A stretch of 64,000 bases of DNA. It comes from Novosphingobium sp. MD-1. Its GTDB lineage: Bacteria > Pseudomonadota > Alphaproteobacteria > Sphingomonadales > Sphingomonadaceae. Numbering within the stretch: the stretch's first letter is position 1; every line of letters begins with the position of its first letter. Positions 36,403 through 45,430 of the stretch are shown one piece after another. The notes beneath the pieces are model-generated. The model had not been told where the DNA came from and ran no database searches. It saw only the letters and a list, made by a program, of their open reading frames with translations. Made by a program: the position numbers and the translations under genes. The stretch is from positions 248,001 to 312,000 of the forward strand of contig NZ_BBXA01000029.1 of assembly GCF_001014975.1 (NCBI RefSeq). Direction: 5' to 3'.

Positions 36403-37184
36403 TCCAGCACGTCCAGCAGGCGCGTGAACAGCCATTCGCGCGCCGCGTCGTCGGAAAAGCTGTGCGATGCGCTGGCGATCCGCTGGACGCGCGCATCGTC
36501 TTTGGGCCACGCCGCCTCGAACAGTTGCGCGGTGCGGTCACCGCTGGCGAGCAGGATGGTGAGCGGCCCGGCGAATGCGTCTGCCCCGGCGCGCAACGCA
36601 TCCACCAGGGAGGAGGGCGCGGCCGCCGGCGCGGCGGCGCTGCGCAGGCCGCGGAACAGCTTGGCGAGGTTTACGCCGCCCGATAGCAGGCGCAGCACTT
36701 CGCGCGGGTTCCTCAGCTTGGCGAGATAGCGCTGGCGGATCGCGGCGGCGGGCATCGCCGCGGGCGCTTCCTCGCCATCGATCGTCCACGGGTTTGCCAG
36801 CACCAGCGCATCGATGCCCAGCCCGGCGTGGTGCAGCAGCAGCGCCGCGGCGGCATCGCAATTGCCGAAAGCGACCACACGGCGGACTTGCGGCGCCGCC
36901 TTGCGGAACGCGGCGAGCGCGGCGGCCAGATCATCGCTGCTGGAGCGGAACCCGCCGTTGGCGCCTTCGCTGTCGCCTACCCCGCGCCGGTCGAAGCGGA
37001 ACACGGGAACGCCATGGCGCGCGAGCCGGGCCGCGAGTTGAGCCTGTCCGGCCCACGCTCCGGCGCGGACCTCATTACCGCCCGAAACGATGAGCAGGCC
37101 CGTAGTCCCCGTGGCGGTGGCCATGTCCAGCGTACCGGCCAGCGCCGCGCCCGCGCACGGGAAGGTCAGGTGCAGGCGGTTCAT
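36399..37184 (-). CDS. exosortase A system-associated hydrolase 1 (alpha/beta fold)
   Basis: 261 residues from the ATG at 37184, which overlaps the end of the hydrolase-2 gene by 4 nt. Alpha/beta hydrolase topology with VFRFDRRGVGDSEG. The nucleophile elbow reads VAFGNCDAAAALLLHH, with Cys where Ser is usual, as is typical of this XrtA-associated family. A distal SASHSFSD may provide the His. These hydrolases accompany exopolysaccharide/PEP-CTERM loci; the substrate is unknown. It is the last gene of a minus-strand group of four (GNAT-like, ACP, hydrolase 2, hydrolase 1). Confidence 0.88.
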   Translation of the reverse strand: MNRLHLTFPCAGAALAGTLDMATATGTTGLLIVSGGNEVRAGAWAGQAQLAARLARHGVPVFRFDRRGVGDSEGANGGFRSSSDDLAAALAAFRKAAPQVRRVVAFGNCDAAAALLLHHAGLGIDALVLANPWTIDGEEAPAAMPAAAIRQRYLAKLRNPREVLRLLSGGVNLAKLFRGLRSAAAPAAAPSSLVDALRAGADAFAGPLTILLASGDRTAQLFEAAWPKDDARVQRIASASHSFSDDAAREWLFTRLLDVLD

Positions 37185-37852
37185 GCCGCGATCTCGCGCG
37201 CGATCATGGCGGCCAGGGCATCCGACTGCGCAGCATCCTCGCCCGGTTCGGCGCGCAGCCAAAGCGCGCCGCCGCCAAGCTCCGCCTGCCGGATCGTGCG
37301 CTGCCCCTCGTCCGCCGGCACGGCCGTCTCCAGCCCCGCGATCAGCGAGGCGCCGCAGCGGTATCCGGCGAGGTCCAGCCCTTCGGCGCGGCCGTGCTCC
37401 AGCAGCGTCGCGCTGTCCTCATCACGCCCGGCCTCGCGCGCGGAGAGCGTTCGGGCGCGGAGCATCTGGCGCAGGACCGTGGCGCCCTTGACCGGCTCCA
37501 GCACCCAGCCCGGCAGCGAGGTGGGAAAGACCAGCGCCCCGCCACGCACCGCCAGCACACGCGTTACGGCGAAGTGCGCCGCCGCCTGTGCCATGGCGGT
37601 GCGCCAGGCGTGGAGGCTCTGGGCGGCAAAGTCCTGCGGGCTTTCGTTGCAGCCGGGCAGGTCGGGCAGGAAGCTGTCGATCCCGGCGGCGTCGAGCCGG
37701 CGCATGGTTTCGACCAGGAAGCGCCGCGTGCGGTTCGCTTCCTCGAACAGCGCGGGCACGATCAGCAGGCGGTGCGCGCGGTCACGGTCGAACGCGAGCG
37801 CCTGTTCGCTGGCGGGGCCTTCCGGGCCGGGGCAGGGCCAGTCGGCGAACAC
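37181..37852 (-). CDS. exosortase A system-associated hydrolase 2
   Basis: 223 residues from a GTG at 37852, 5 nt after the ACP stop. The N-terminal half (LLIVPALFEEANRTRRFLVETMRRL) resembles alpha/beta hydrolases with an LPGCNES motif. The expected nucleophile elbow is replaced by AVRGGALVF, so catalysis by a normal Ser triad is doubtful. This is the second hydrolase-like protein conserved in XrtA loci. It is tightly packed with the ACP and hydrolase 1 and probably translated from one mRNA. Confidence 0.83.
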   Translation of the reverse strand: MFADWPCPGPEGPASEQALAFDRDRAHRLLIVPALFEEANRTRRFLVETMRRLDAAGIDSFLPDLPGCNESPQDFAAQSLHAWRTAMAQAAAHFAVTRVLAVRGGALVFPTSLPGWVLEPVKGATVLRQMLRARTLSAREAGRDEDSATLLEHGRAEGLDLAGYRCGASLIAGLETAVPADEGQRTIRQAELGGGALWLRAEPGEDAAQSDALAAMIAREIAA

Positions 37853-37857
37853 CGCGA

Positions 37858-38133
37858 TCAGGCGGCCGCGCGCTTGGCCTGCGCGAAGGCGAGCAGGTTG
37901 CCGTAGGTTTCCAGCAACTCGCCATCGACTTCGTCATCATCGATCACGATGTCGAAGCGGTCTTCCATTTCGGTGAGCAGGCCGGCCACGGCCATCGAAT
38001 CGAGTTCGGGCAGCGCGCCGAACAGCCCGGTATCCGCATCGAACGCGGCAACGCGGTCCGCCGCGAGACCCAGAACGTCGCGCAGGATCGCGCGGAGCAG
38101 CGTGTCGGTTTCGTCGTTGGCCAGACCGGTCAC
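37858..38133 (-). CDS. acyl carrier protein, exosortase A system-associated
   Basis: 91 residues from a GTG at 38133 with AGGGAAGG 6-13 nt upstream. The phosphopantetheine Ser lies in FGALPELDSMAVAGLL (DSM motif near residue 46). The acidic helices after it (EMEDRFDIVIDDDEVDGELLETYGNLLAF) are typical ACP. The gene is adjacent to XrtA hydrolases and opposite the acyl-CoA ligase, so it may carry an acyl group made by that ligase for polysaccharide or protein modification. Confidence 0.9.
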   Translation of the reverse strand: MTGLANDETDTLLRAILRDVLGLAADRVAAFDADTGLFGALPELDSMAVAGLLTEMEDRFDIVIDDDEVDGELLETYGNLLAFAQAKRAAA

Positions 38134-38202
38134 TATCGAACCTTCCCTGATATCATGGTTTTCGCGGCGTCTAGCCAGCGCGGGAGTCCGGAGCAAGGGG
38201 CG

Positions 38203-39204
38203 TTACGTCCGCCCGCCGCGCACGAGCGCCTTGGCGATGGCCGGCCAGCGGCGCGGAGCGAGCGGACGGTAGAACGCCACCTGCCAGCGCGTGCGGGTGC
38301 TTTCCATCCAGTCGCGCTTGTAGGGATCGTCGCCGGTGCCGAAGTCCACTTCGCGCACGCGGTCGCGATCGATCACGTGTTCGAACAGCGCGGCGGTCAG
38401 CAGCGTGCCGGGCGAATGGGCCTTGGCGCTTTCATCGTGCGCCAGCTTGTGAATGAAGGCGGTGCCGCCTTCCACCGTCCAGAACTGCGCGGCCACAGGC
38501 TTGCCGTCGATCGTGGCGATGCCCAGCCGCAGATTGCCGGCCGCGCTTTCGGCTTCGGCGAAGCGGCGCAGGAAGGCGGGGCTGCCTTCTTCCGGCTTCC
38601 AGCTCAGCCGATAGATTGTTTCATAGGCGGCCCAGTCCGCTTCGTTGAACGCGGTGGCGATGCGTAGATCGACTACCCCCTTCTTGCCCTTGCGGCGCAC
38701 GGTTTCGCGCAGGCGGCCGGGGCGGGCGGCCCAGTATTCGGCAAAGCTGCGGCCATCGACCGGCAGGATATGGTTGGTATCGCAGGGCGTCGCGAAAGCC
38801 AGCCAGCCCGCCTTGCGGAACGCGGCGGTCAGCGGCGCCACGTCTTCCTCGGGCAGCGGTGACAGCACGATGCCGTCGTGCGTGCGTGACAGGTCGCGCG
38901 CGATGCCTTCGAGCAGCGCGACGCCCTGATCGGTCCAGCGCGCGCGGGTGAAGAAGCTGTACCAGTTGCCGAGCGGTTCCAGCGTGCCCGGCGCGGTCTG
39001 GCGCACCGGCAGCACCGCGCGTTCGTCCCCATCGCTGGCGGTTGCCAGGAAGCAGCGCGCGGGATCGAGGCATTCGCGCGCCAGCAGCGCGTACCAGTCC
39101 AGCCGGTCGAACGGCGCGTGCTGCATCTCGCGCCCGAGCAGGCGCGAAAGCGCGGCGTCTTCTTGCGCTTCGTTAAGACTGGCGTGATAGACGATGGCGC
39201 CCAA
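38203..39204 (-). CDS. GNAT/FemAB-like acetyltransferase of the XrtA locus
   Basis: 333 residues from a TTG at 39204, the last start with a plausible GGGGA upstream; the frame is open to 39282. It is a BioF2-like GNAT: ETVRRKGKKGVVDLRI, then an aromatic YETIYRLSWKPEEG, and the core VAAQFWTVEGGTAFIHKLAHDESAKAHSPGTLL followed by VDFGTGDDPYKRDWM. This fold includes FemAB peptidyltransferases and cellulose/exopolysaccharide acyltransferases. It begins the minus-strand group; the gap to the ligase start is only 36 nt, so the divergent promoters must overlap coding sequence or each other. Confidence 0.8.
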   Translation of the reverse strand: MGAIVYHASLNEAQEDAALSRLLGREMQHAPFDRLDWYALLARECLDPARCFLATASDGDERAVLPVRQTAPGTLEPLGNWYSFFTRARWTDQGVALLEGIARDLSRTHDGIVLSPLPEEDVAPLTAAFRKAGWLAFATPCDTNHILPVDGRSFAEYWAARPGRLRETVRRKGKKGVVDLRIATAFNEADWAAYETIYRLSWKPEEGSPAFLRRFAEAESAAGNLRLGIATIDGKPVAAQFWTVEGGTAFIHKLAHDESAKAHSPGTLLTAALFEHVIDRDRVREVDFGTGDDPYKRDWMESTRTRWQVAFYRPLAPRRWPAIAKALVRGGRT

Positions 39205-39240
39205 GAACCGAATTCCCCGTTGCGAAGGTCCGAAAGCCGC

Positions 39241-40776
39241 GTGTCCGCCGATCCCGATCCTACCGTTCATCCGCTGGACCATCTGCCGTTGCGCGGCGCG
39301 CCGGAAGCTCCGGCGCTGGTCCTGCGGAACGAGACCCTTAGCTTCCAGGCGTTAAATGACCGTGTAGGCCGGCTTGCTGCATGGCTCGCCCGGCAGGTGC
39401 CGGAAAAGGGCGCGCGGGTGGCGACATGGCTGGCCAAGACCGAACTGGCGTGCCTTATGCCGCTGGCGGCGGTGCGCGCCGGGCTGGTGCACGTTCCTGT
39501 GAACCCGCTGCTCAAGCGGGCGCAGGTGGCGCATATCCTGGCCGACAGCGGCGCGCGGCTGATGATTTCCAACACGGCGCGGCTCGATACGCTGGAGCCG
39601 GGCGATGCCGGGCAGGCCGCGCTGTGCGAGGAAGCCGGCGTGCGCGCGGGTCTTGCCGGGGAGGCCGATCCGCTGCCACCGAGCCAGGCCATGTCCGACG
39701 ATCTGGCGGCGATTCTCTACACCAGCGGATCGACCGGCCGGCCCAAGGGTGTGGTGCTCAGCCATGCGAACCTGTGGCTGGGGGCGGTCAGCGTGGCGTA
39801 TTACCTGAAGGTGACGGCGGCAGACCGCGTGCTGGCGGTGCTGCCCTTCGCGTTCGATTACGGCCAGAACCAGCTGCTTTCGACGTGGTACGCCGGGGGC
39901 GCGGTGGTGCCGCTCGATTACCTGACCCCGCGCGATGTGGTGAAGGCCGTGGCGCGCGATGGCGTGACCAGCATTGCCGCGGTTCCGCCGCTGTGGCTGC
40001 AACTGGTGGAGCAGGACTGGCCCGAAGACGCCGCCCGGCAACTGCGCCGGCTGACCAACAGCGGTGGCGCGCTGACGCCCTCGCTGGTGCGCGCCTTGCG
40101 CGGCACGTTCCCCGAAGCGCGGCTCTATCCGATGTACGGGCTGACCGAGGCGTTCCGTTCCACCTATCTCGATCCCGATCTGGTCGATCGTCACCCCACC
40201 TCGATCGGACGGGCGATTCCCTTTGCCGAGATCATGGTCGTGGCCGACAGCGGCGCCGAAGCCGCGCCGGATGAGGAAGGCGAACTGGTGCACGCCGGGC
40301 CGTTGGTGGCGCAGGGCTATTGGCAGGACACCGTACGCACCGCCGAACGCTTTCGCCCCGCGCCGGCGTTCTCCGCGCTTGGCGGCATGGCGGTCTGGTC
40401 GGGCGACCGCGTGCGGCGCGACGCCGAAGGGCTGCTGCATTTCGTGGGGCGGCGCGATGCCATGATCAAGACCTCGGGCAACCGTGTCAGCCCGCAGGAA
40501 GTGGAGGAAGCGGCGGTGGCCACTGGCCTGGTCGCCGAAGCCGTCGCGCTGGGCCTGCCCGATCCGCACCTGGGGCACGCGATCCATCTTGTCGCCCGGC
40601 CCGCCGTGGCGCCGGAGAAAGCCGAGGCGGAACTGCTGCCCGCGCTGACCCGCGCGCTGCCCAATTTCATGGTGCCGCGCCACGTCCACTGGCGGGCGGA
40701 CATGCCGGTCAGCCCCAACGGCAAGCTGGACCGCGTGGCGCTGGCCGCCGAACTCGCGGGCGGAGATAACGCATGA
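39241..40776 (+). CDS. acyl-CoA ligase (AMP-forming), exosortase A system-associated
   Basis: 511 residues from a GTG at 39241 with GAAGG 12-16 nt upstream (the open frame continues to 39118, but that overlaps the opposite gene). ANL adenylation motifs are all present: LYTSGSTGRPKG near residue 160, YGLTEAFRSTY near 300, WSGDRVRRDAEG and the C-terminal SPNGKLDR. It activates a carboxylic acid as AMP ester and transfers it to CoA or the neighbouring ACP. Its family is restricted to XrtA loci. The next gene starts within its stop (ATGA). Confidence 0.93.
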   Translation: MSADPDPTVHPLDHLPLRGAPEAPALVLRNETLSFQALNDRVGRLAAWLARQVPEKGARVATWLAKTELACLMPLAAVRAGLVHVPVNPLLKRAQVAHILADSGARLMISNTARLDTLEPGDAGQAALCEEAGVRAGLAGEADPLPPSQAMSDDLAAILYTSGSTGRPKGVVLSHANLWLGAVSVAYYLKVTAADRVLAVLPFAFDYGQNQLLSTWYAGGAVVPLDYLTPRDVVKAVARDGVTSIAAVPPLWLQLVEQDWPEDAARQLRRLTNSGGALTPSLVRALRGTFPEARLYPMYGLTEAFRSTYLDPDLVDRHPTSIGRAIPFAEIMVVADSGAEAAPDEEGELVHAGPLVAQGYWQDTVRTAERFRPAPAFSALGGMAVWSGDRVRRDAEGLLHFVGRRDAMIKTSGNRVSPQEVEEAAVATGLVAEAVALGLPDPHLGHAIHLVARPAVAPEKAEAELLPALTRALPNFMVPRHVHWRADMPVSPNGKLDRVALAAELAGGDNA

Positions 40777-41999
40777 AGCCGCTCGGCCCCATCCCGCCCG
40801 GTTTCGCCGCGATCGACGGGGAACTGGCCATCGCTGGTCGCAAGGCGAGCGATCTTGCGGCGGACGCGGGGAATACCCCGCTGTTCGTCTATGCGCGCGA
40901 ATTGCTCGACCGGAAGATGGCCGGGTTGCGCGCCGCGATGCCGGAGCGGCTGGCGATCCACTATGCGGTGAAGGCCAATCCGTTCGGGCCGCTGCTCGCG
41001 CACATGGCCGGGCTGGTCGATGGATTCGATATCGCGTCGGGCGGCGAACTGGCGATGGTGGAGGCGGCCGGCATCGACCTGGCGCTGGTGAGCTTCGCCG
41101 GGCCGGGCAAGCGCGATGCCGAACTGGAGGCGGCGATTGCGAGGGGCGTGACGCTCAACCTCGAATCGGAAGGCGAGGCAGAGCGCGCCCTGGCCATCGC
41201 CGAGCGGCTGGGGCGGACGCCGCGCCTTGCCATCCGCGTCAATCCCGATTTCGATCTCAAGGGATCGGGCATGAAGATGGGCGGCGGGGCCAAGCCGTTC
41301 GGGATCGATGCGGAGCGCGTGCCGGCGCTGGCGCGCCGCCTGATCGCGGCGGGCGCGGAATGGCGCGGTTTCCATATTTTCGCGGGAAGTCAGGCGCTTG
41401 ATGCCGCCGCCATCGCCGATACCCAGGCGCAGACGCTGCAGCTGGCGGCGCGGCTGGCGGAGGAAAGCGGCGCACCGCTGCCCAAGTGCAACCTGGGCGG
41501 CGGCATGGGCATTCCCTATTTCCCGGGCGACGAGCCGGTGGACGTTGCGGCCGTGGGCGCGGCGCTGGCCGAACGCTTCGCGGACCTGCCGGCGGTGCTC
41601 GCCGACACGCACTTCTGCATCGAGCTGGGCCGCTATCTGGTGGGCGAGGCGGGGGTCTATCTGACCCGCATCGTCGACCGCAAGGAAAGCCACGGCGAGA
41701 TCTATCTGGTTACCGATGGCGGGCTGCATCACCAGCTTGCCGCCAGCGGCAACTTCGGCACGGTGGTGCGGCGCAACTATCCCAGCGCCATCGCCACGCG
41801 GTTCGGTGCCCCGGTGGAGGAAGAGGCGAGCATCGTCGGCTGCCTCTGTACCCCGCTGGACCGGCTGGCCGACAAGGGCGGCTTTCCCCGCGCCCATCCG
41901 GGCGATCTGGTGGCGATCTTCTGTGCCGGGGCCTATGGCGCCAGCGCCAGCCCGGCGATGTTCCTGGGGCAGGGGCCGGCGGCCGAAATCCTCTTATGA
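40773..41999 (+). CDS. pyridoxal-dependent decarboxylase, exosortase A system-associated
   Basis: 408 residues. A fold-type III PLP enzyme of the ornithine/diaminopimelate decarboxylase family: PLP lysine in HYAVKANP (Lys near 67), RVNPDFDLKGSGMKMGGG, a glycine-rich LGGGMGIPYF and the C-terminal VGCLCTPLDRL with the catalytic Cys region. In XrtA loci it is paired with the ligase and is thought to make an amine for attachment; the substrate is unproven. It is co-translated with the ligase and followed by 210 nt with no gene, which should hold the promoter of the polysaccharide operon. Confidence 0.92.
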   Translation: MKPLGPIPPGFAAIDGELAIAGRKASDLAADAGNTPLFVYARELLDRKMAGLRAAMPERLAIHYAVKANPFGPLLAHMAGLVDGFDIASGGELAMVEAAGIDLALVSFAGPGKRDAELEAAIARGVTLNLESEGEAERALAIAERLGRTPRLAIRVNPDFDLKGSGMKMGGGAKPFGIDAERVPALARRLIAAGAEWRGFHIFAGSQALDAAAIADTQAQTLQLAARLAEESGAPLPKCNLGGGMGIPYFPGDEPVDVAAVGAALAERFADLPAVLADTHFCIELGRYLVGEAGVYLTRIVDRKESHGEIYLVTDGGLHHQLAASGNFGTVVRRNYPSAIATRFGAPVEEEASIVGCLCTPLDRLADKGGFPRAHPGDLVAIFCAGAYGASASPAMFLGQGPAAEILL

Positions 42000-42209
42000 A
42001 TCCGTAACGGAGCGGATTTTCATACTGTCCGCCCGATCCGTGCCGTTTCGGGACTGGCCGCAAATTCCCGCTGTTTCGCGGGCGCGGTTCAGTGAAGGCT
42101 AACGGTATCTTCACCCTTTTTGGCGATAGCCGACACTGAATAGCGGTGCCTTTCGCGTCCCTTGGCGGGACGGCGGAAGCGATGCCGCTGGCTCGGAAAA
42201 GGACAGTCC

Positions 42210-42857
42210 ATGCCGATCGATACGCGTCTGACCCGCCTGCTTGCCGGCACCGCCATGGCAAGCCTTGCCCTGACGGGCTGCGCGGGTTCGGGCGGCAAGC
42301 CGCAGCTTCCGCCGGCCTCGTTCGTCTCGCTGCAGGAAGGGCCGGGCGAGGAATACGTGATCGGTCCGCTCGACGAACTGACGATCTTCGTGTGGCGAAA
42401 CCCCGAACTCGGCGCCAGCGTGCAGGTGCGGCCGGACGGGCGCATCACCACGCCGCTGATCACCGACATGCCGGCGGTGGGCAAGACGCCGTCGATGCTG
42501 GCGGAAGACCTCAAGCTCCAGTTGTCGCAGTACATCCAGGAGCCGATCGTCTCGGTCATCGTCAACAAATTCGCCGGCACGTTCAGCCAGCAGGTGCGGA
42601 TCGTGGGGGCCACGGAAAAGCCGGCCTCGATCCCCTATCGCGCCAACATGACGCTGCTGGACGCGATGATCGCGGTCGGTGGCCTCTCGGAATACGCCGC
42701 CGGCAATCGCGCCCGCCTGATCCGCTTCGACAAGCAGACCGGCAAGCAGAAGGAATACGCCGTCAAGCTGGGCGATCTGCTGCGCAAGGGGGACAGCAAG
42801 GCCAACGTCCTGCTCATGCCCGGGGATGTGATCATCATCCCCGAGAGCACGTTCTGA
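42210..42857 (+). CDS. polysaccharide export lipoprotein (Wza-like, XrtA system)
   Basis: 215 residues from the ATG at 42210 (AAGGA 9 nt upstream); 16 more open codons upstream are not used. Lipobox LALTGC places the acylated Cys at residue 24. A Poly_export domain starts EYVIGPLDELTIFVWRNPELG, and a SLBB domain follows (RIVGATEKPASIPYRANMTLLDAMIAVGGL). The length is short compared with Wza and lacks the C-terminal helix, as in other XrtA loci. It forms the periplasmic/outer-membrane exit of the exopolysaccharide pathway with the chain-length protein encoded next. Confidence 0.93.
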   Translation: MPIDTRLTRLLAGTAMASLALTGCAGSGGKPQLPPASFVSLQEGPGEEYVIGPLDELTIFVWRNPELGASVQVRPDGRITTPLITDMPAVGKTPSMLAEDLKLQLSQYIQEPIVSVIVNKFAGTFSQQVRIVGATEKPASIPYRANMTLLDAMIAVGGLSEYAAGNRARLIRFDKQTGKQKEYAVKLGDLLRKGDSKANVLLMPGDVIIIPESTF

Positions 42858-42888
42858 GCGGCGGCGGCACCAGGGGGCCTTTCCGGCG

Positions 42889-44409
42889 ATGACCAACATC
42901 TATGAAGAAGTGCGCATCGCGCTTTACGGCATCTGGCACCGGCGCTGGCTGGCGCTGGGTATCGCCTGGCTGGTCTGCCTTGTCGGGTGGGTCTTCGTGG
43001 CGATGGTGCCGAACAGCTACGAATCGAAAGCGCGCATCTTCGTCCAGACCGACAATGTGCTGTCCGACCAGATCGGCGTGGGCAACGACGGCAAGCGCGA
43101 TATCGAGCGCGTGCGCCAGACGCTGACCAGCTCGGTCAATCTCGAGAAGGTCATCCGCGCGACGCGGCTGGGCGACAAGATCACCAGCGACAAGCAGATG
43201 GAATCGGCGGTCCAGGGCCTGGGCGCGCGGATCAAGGTGGTCAGCCAGCAGGACAACCTGTTCGAGATTTCGGCCAGCTCCGGTAGCGGCGGCTATACCG
43301 ACGTGCAGAACGCCAAGCTGGCGCAGGACATCGTGCAGAAGATGATCGACATCTTCCGCGAGGAGAACCTGGCCGGCGGCCGTGGCGAGATGAGCAGCAC
43401 GCTGGCCTTCATGGACCAGCAGCTGGCCGATCGGCAGAAGGACCTCGAAACCGCGGAGCAGAAGCGCCAGGAATTCGAGGCGAAGAACACCGATCTCATT
43501 CCCGGCAGCGGATCGCTGGGCGCGAAGCTGGAAAGCGCGCGTTCCGAACTGCGCGGCGTCGAATCCGATCTGCTGGCGGCTCAGAGCGCGCTCGCCTCGA
43601 TCAACGGCCAGCTTTCGGGCACGCCGCCGACGATCATGGTGCCCGGCGTATCGGGCGGCGCCAAGGGTGCGCTGGCACAGGCGCAGTCCGATCTCGCTTC
43701 GATGCGCGCGCGCGGCCTTACCGACAGCCACCCCGACGTGATCGCGCTCAAGAGCCAGATCGCCAGCCTTTCCCGGCAGGCGGCATCGGAAACGGGGCAC
43801 GTCGGCGGTACGCCCAACCCGGCCTATTCCTCGCTCCAGTCTATCAAGGCGGATCGCGAGGCAAGCGTGGTGGCGCTGCAATCGCGCAAGGCATCGCTCC
43901 AGGGCGAAATCGGCCAGCTTACCGGTAAGCAATACAGCGAACCGGCGGTCGCCGCCGAAGCGGCGCGGATCAATCGCGATTATGACGTGCTGAAGGAACA
44001 GTACGACAAGCTGCTGCGCGATCGCGAACAGCTTCGCCTGCGCGGGCAGGTGGAATCCGAACACGATGCGGTGAAGTTCGACGTGATCGATCCGCCGTCC
44101 ACGCCGCGCGCGCCGACGGCCCCGGATCGGCCCTTGCTGCTCATGCTAGTGCTGATCGTGGGCCTTGGAGCGGGCTGCGGCGCGGCTTTCGCGGTGGCGC
44201 AACTGCGATCGACCTATACCACCACCGGCCAGCTCGAACGGGCCTCCGGGATGCCGGTGCTGGGTTCCGTGTCGCTGACGCTGACGCGCCAGGCGCGCGC
44301 GTTGCGCAACCGGCACCTCAAATGGTTTGCCGGCGCGAGCGCGGGCCTTGTGGCCGTGCTGGTGGTGCTGCTGGCGGTCGAGTTCATGAAGCGCGGCATG
44401 GTGGCGTGA
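42889..44409 (+). CDS. XrtA system polysaccharide chain-length determinant (Wzz/PCP family)
   Basis: 506 residues. An N-terminal transmembrane helix (LGIAWLVCLVGWVFVAMVP), a long periplasmic region with coiled coils (about 150-400, including EDLETAEQKRQEFEAKN-like heptads) and a C-terminal membrane helix (PLLLMLVLIVGLGAGCGAAFAVAQL) with a DPPSTPRAPTAPDRP Wzz-type proline motif before it. A third hydrophobic helix ends the protein. Unlike PCP2a proteins, the kinase is encoded separately just downstream. Sets polymer length with the BY-kinase. Confidence 0.93.
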   Translation: MTNIYEEVRIALYGIWHRRWLALGIAWLVCLVGWVFVAMVPNSYESKARIFVQTDNVLSDQIGVGNDGKRDIERVRQTLTSSVNLEKVIRATRLGDKITSDKQMESAVQGLGARIKVVSQQDNLFEISASSGSGGYTDVQNAKLAQDIVQKMIDIFREENLAGGRGEMSSTLAFMDQQLADRQKDLETAEQKRQEFEAKNTDLIPGSGSLGAKLESARSELRGVESDLLAAQSALASINGQLSGTPPTIMVPGVSGGAKGALAQAQSDLASMRARGLTDSHPDVIALKSQIASLSRQAASETGHVGGTPNPAYSSLQSIKADREASVVALQSRKASLQGEIGQLTGKQYSEPAVAAEAARINRDYDVLKEQYDKLLRDREQLRLRGQVESEHDAVKFDVIDPPSTPRAPTAPDRPLLLMLVLIVGLGAGCGAAFAVAQLRSTYTTTGQLERASGMPVLGSVSLTLTRQARALRNRHLKWFAGASAGLVAVLVVLLAVEFMKRGMVA

Positions 44410-44425
44410 GGAAGCGGGGTTGAAG

Positions 44426-45430
44426 ATGACCGACCAGAGCAAGATTCCGCTGCCGCCTACCGGCCCATCGCTGATCGAGCGGGCTGCGGGGACGTTCGAT
44501 TTCCGCAAGGTGTTGCAGGCTCCCGTGCCCGCCACCCCTGGCGCGCCGGCTGCGGAGACGCCTGCGCCTCCGCCCGTTGCTGCGCCCGTTTCGCCCCTCG
44601 CGCCCGTGCCACCACTGCCTGCGGCCGTGGATCGTCCTGCCCCGGTGGACGCGCAGCCCGTGCTCGACGGTATCCCGGCGGAGCAGGTCTTCAAGGGCAA
44701 GCTGCATCCCATCGACCGCCTGCACTTGCGCGAACAGTGCCTGATCGAACCCGATGGCGCGGTGACGGAGCTGCTGGAGGAATTCCGCATCGTCAAGCGC
44801 CAGTTGCTGCTGACGGCGGCGGATTCGCGCGCGGGGCGTGGTGCCCCGCATGGCGAGCGCATTCTCGTCTGCTCCGCCCATCCGGGCGAGGGCAAGACGT
44901 TCTGCGCCACCAATCTGGCGCTGTCGATCGCGGCGGAAAAGGACAACGAGGTCCTGCTGGTCGATGCCGATTTCGCCAAGCCCAGCGTGCTGTCCGCGCT
45001 CGGCCTGCCCGGCGGCCCCGGCCTTATGGACGCGCTGGCCGATCCGTCCGTGCGAGTAGAGGACTGCATCCTCGGTACGGACATTCCGGGCCTGTTCGTG
45101 CTGCCGGCTGGCAATTCGACCGGGTCGGACACCGAATTCCTGGCGTCCGCGCGCACCCGTACGGTGCTGGACCGGCTGACGGCGCACGCACCCAATCGCA
45201 TCGTCATCTTCGATAGCCCGCCAGCGCTGGCGGCCTCTCCGGCTTCGGAGCTGGCCATGCACGTGGGGCAGGCGATGATGGTCGTTCGCGCGGACCAAAC
45301 CGGCGAAGCCGAGCTGCGCGACGCCGTGAACATCCTTTCCGGCTGCGAGAACATCCGGCTGTTGCTCAACTGCACCCGCTTCTCGCCCACGGGCCGGCGG
45401 TTCGGTTCTTATTACGGGTACAAGGAATGA
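44426..45430 (+). CDS. XrtA-associated tyrosine autokinase (BY-kinase)
   Basis: 334 residues from the ATG at 44426 (a TTG at 44420 adds two). An N-terminal Pro/Ala linker to about residue 80 precedes the kinase: Walker A in VCSAHPGEGKTFCATNLAL, Walker A' VLLVDADFAKPS and Walker B VIFDSPPAL. The C-terminus ends in a tyrosine cluster (GSYYGYKE) that is the usual site of autophosphorylation. These cytoplasmic kinases cycle phosphorylation to control chain length and export. The next gene starts at the stop codon of this one. Confidence 0.93.
   Translation: MTDQSKIPLPPTGPSLIERAAGTFDFRKVLQAPVPATPGAPAAETPAPPPVAAPVSPLAPVPPLPAAVDRPAPVDAQPVLDGIPAEQVFKGKLHPIDRLHLREQCLIEPDGAVTELLEEFRIVKRQLLLTAADSRAGRGAPHGERILVCSAHPGEGKTFCATNLALSIAAEKDNEVLLVDADFAKPSVLSALGLPGGPGLMDALADPSVRVEDCILGTDIPGLFVLPAGNSTGSDTEFLASARTRTVLDRLTAHAPNRIVIFDSPPALAASPASELAMHVGQAMMVVRADQTGEAELRDAVNILSGCENIRLLLNCTRFSPTGRRFGSYYGYKE

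Noticed and set aside
42000-42209. Search for a sigma-54 promoter before the polysaccharide operon
   Set aside because: A GG and a GC element are present near 42057-42073 but with the wrong spacing (12 instead of 10 between), so no site is claimed.
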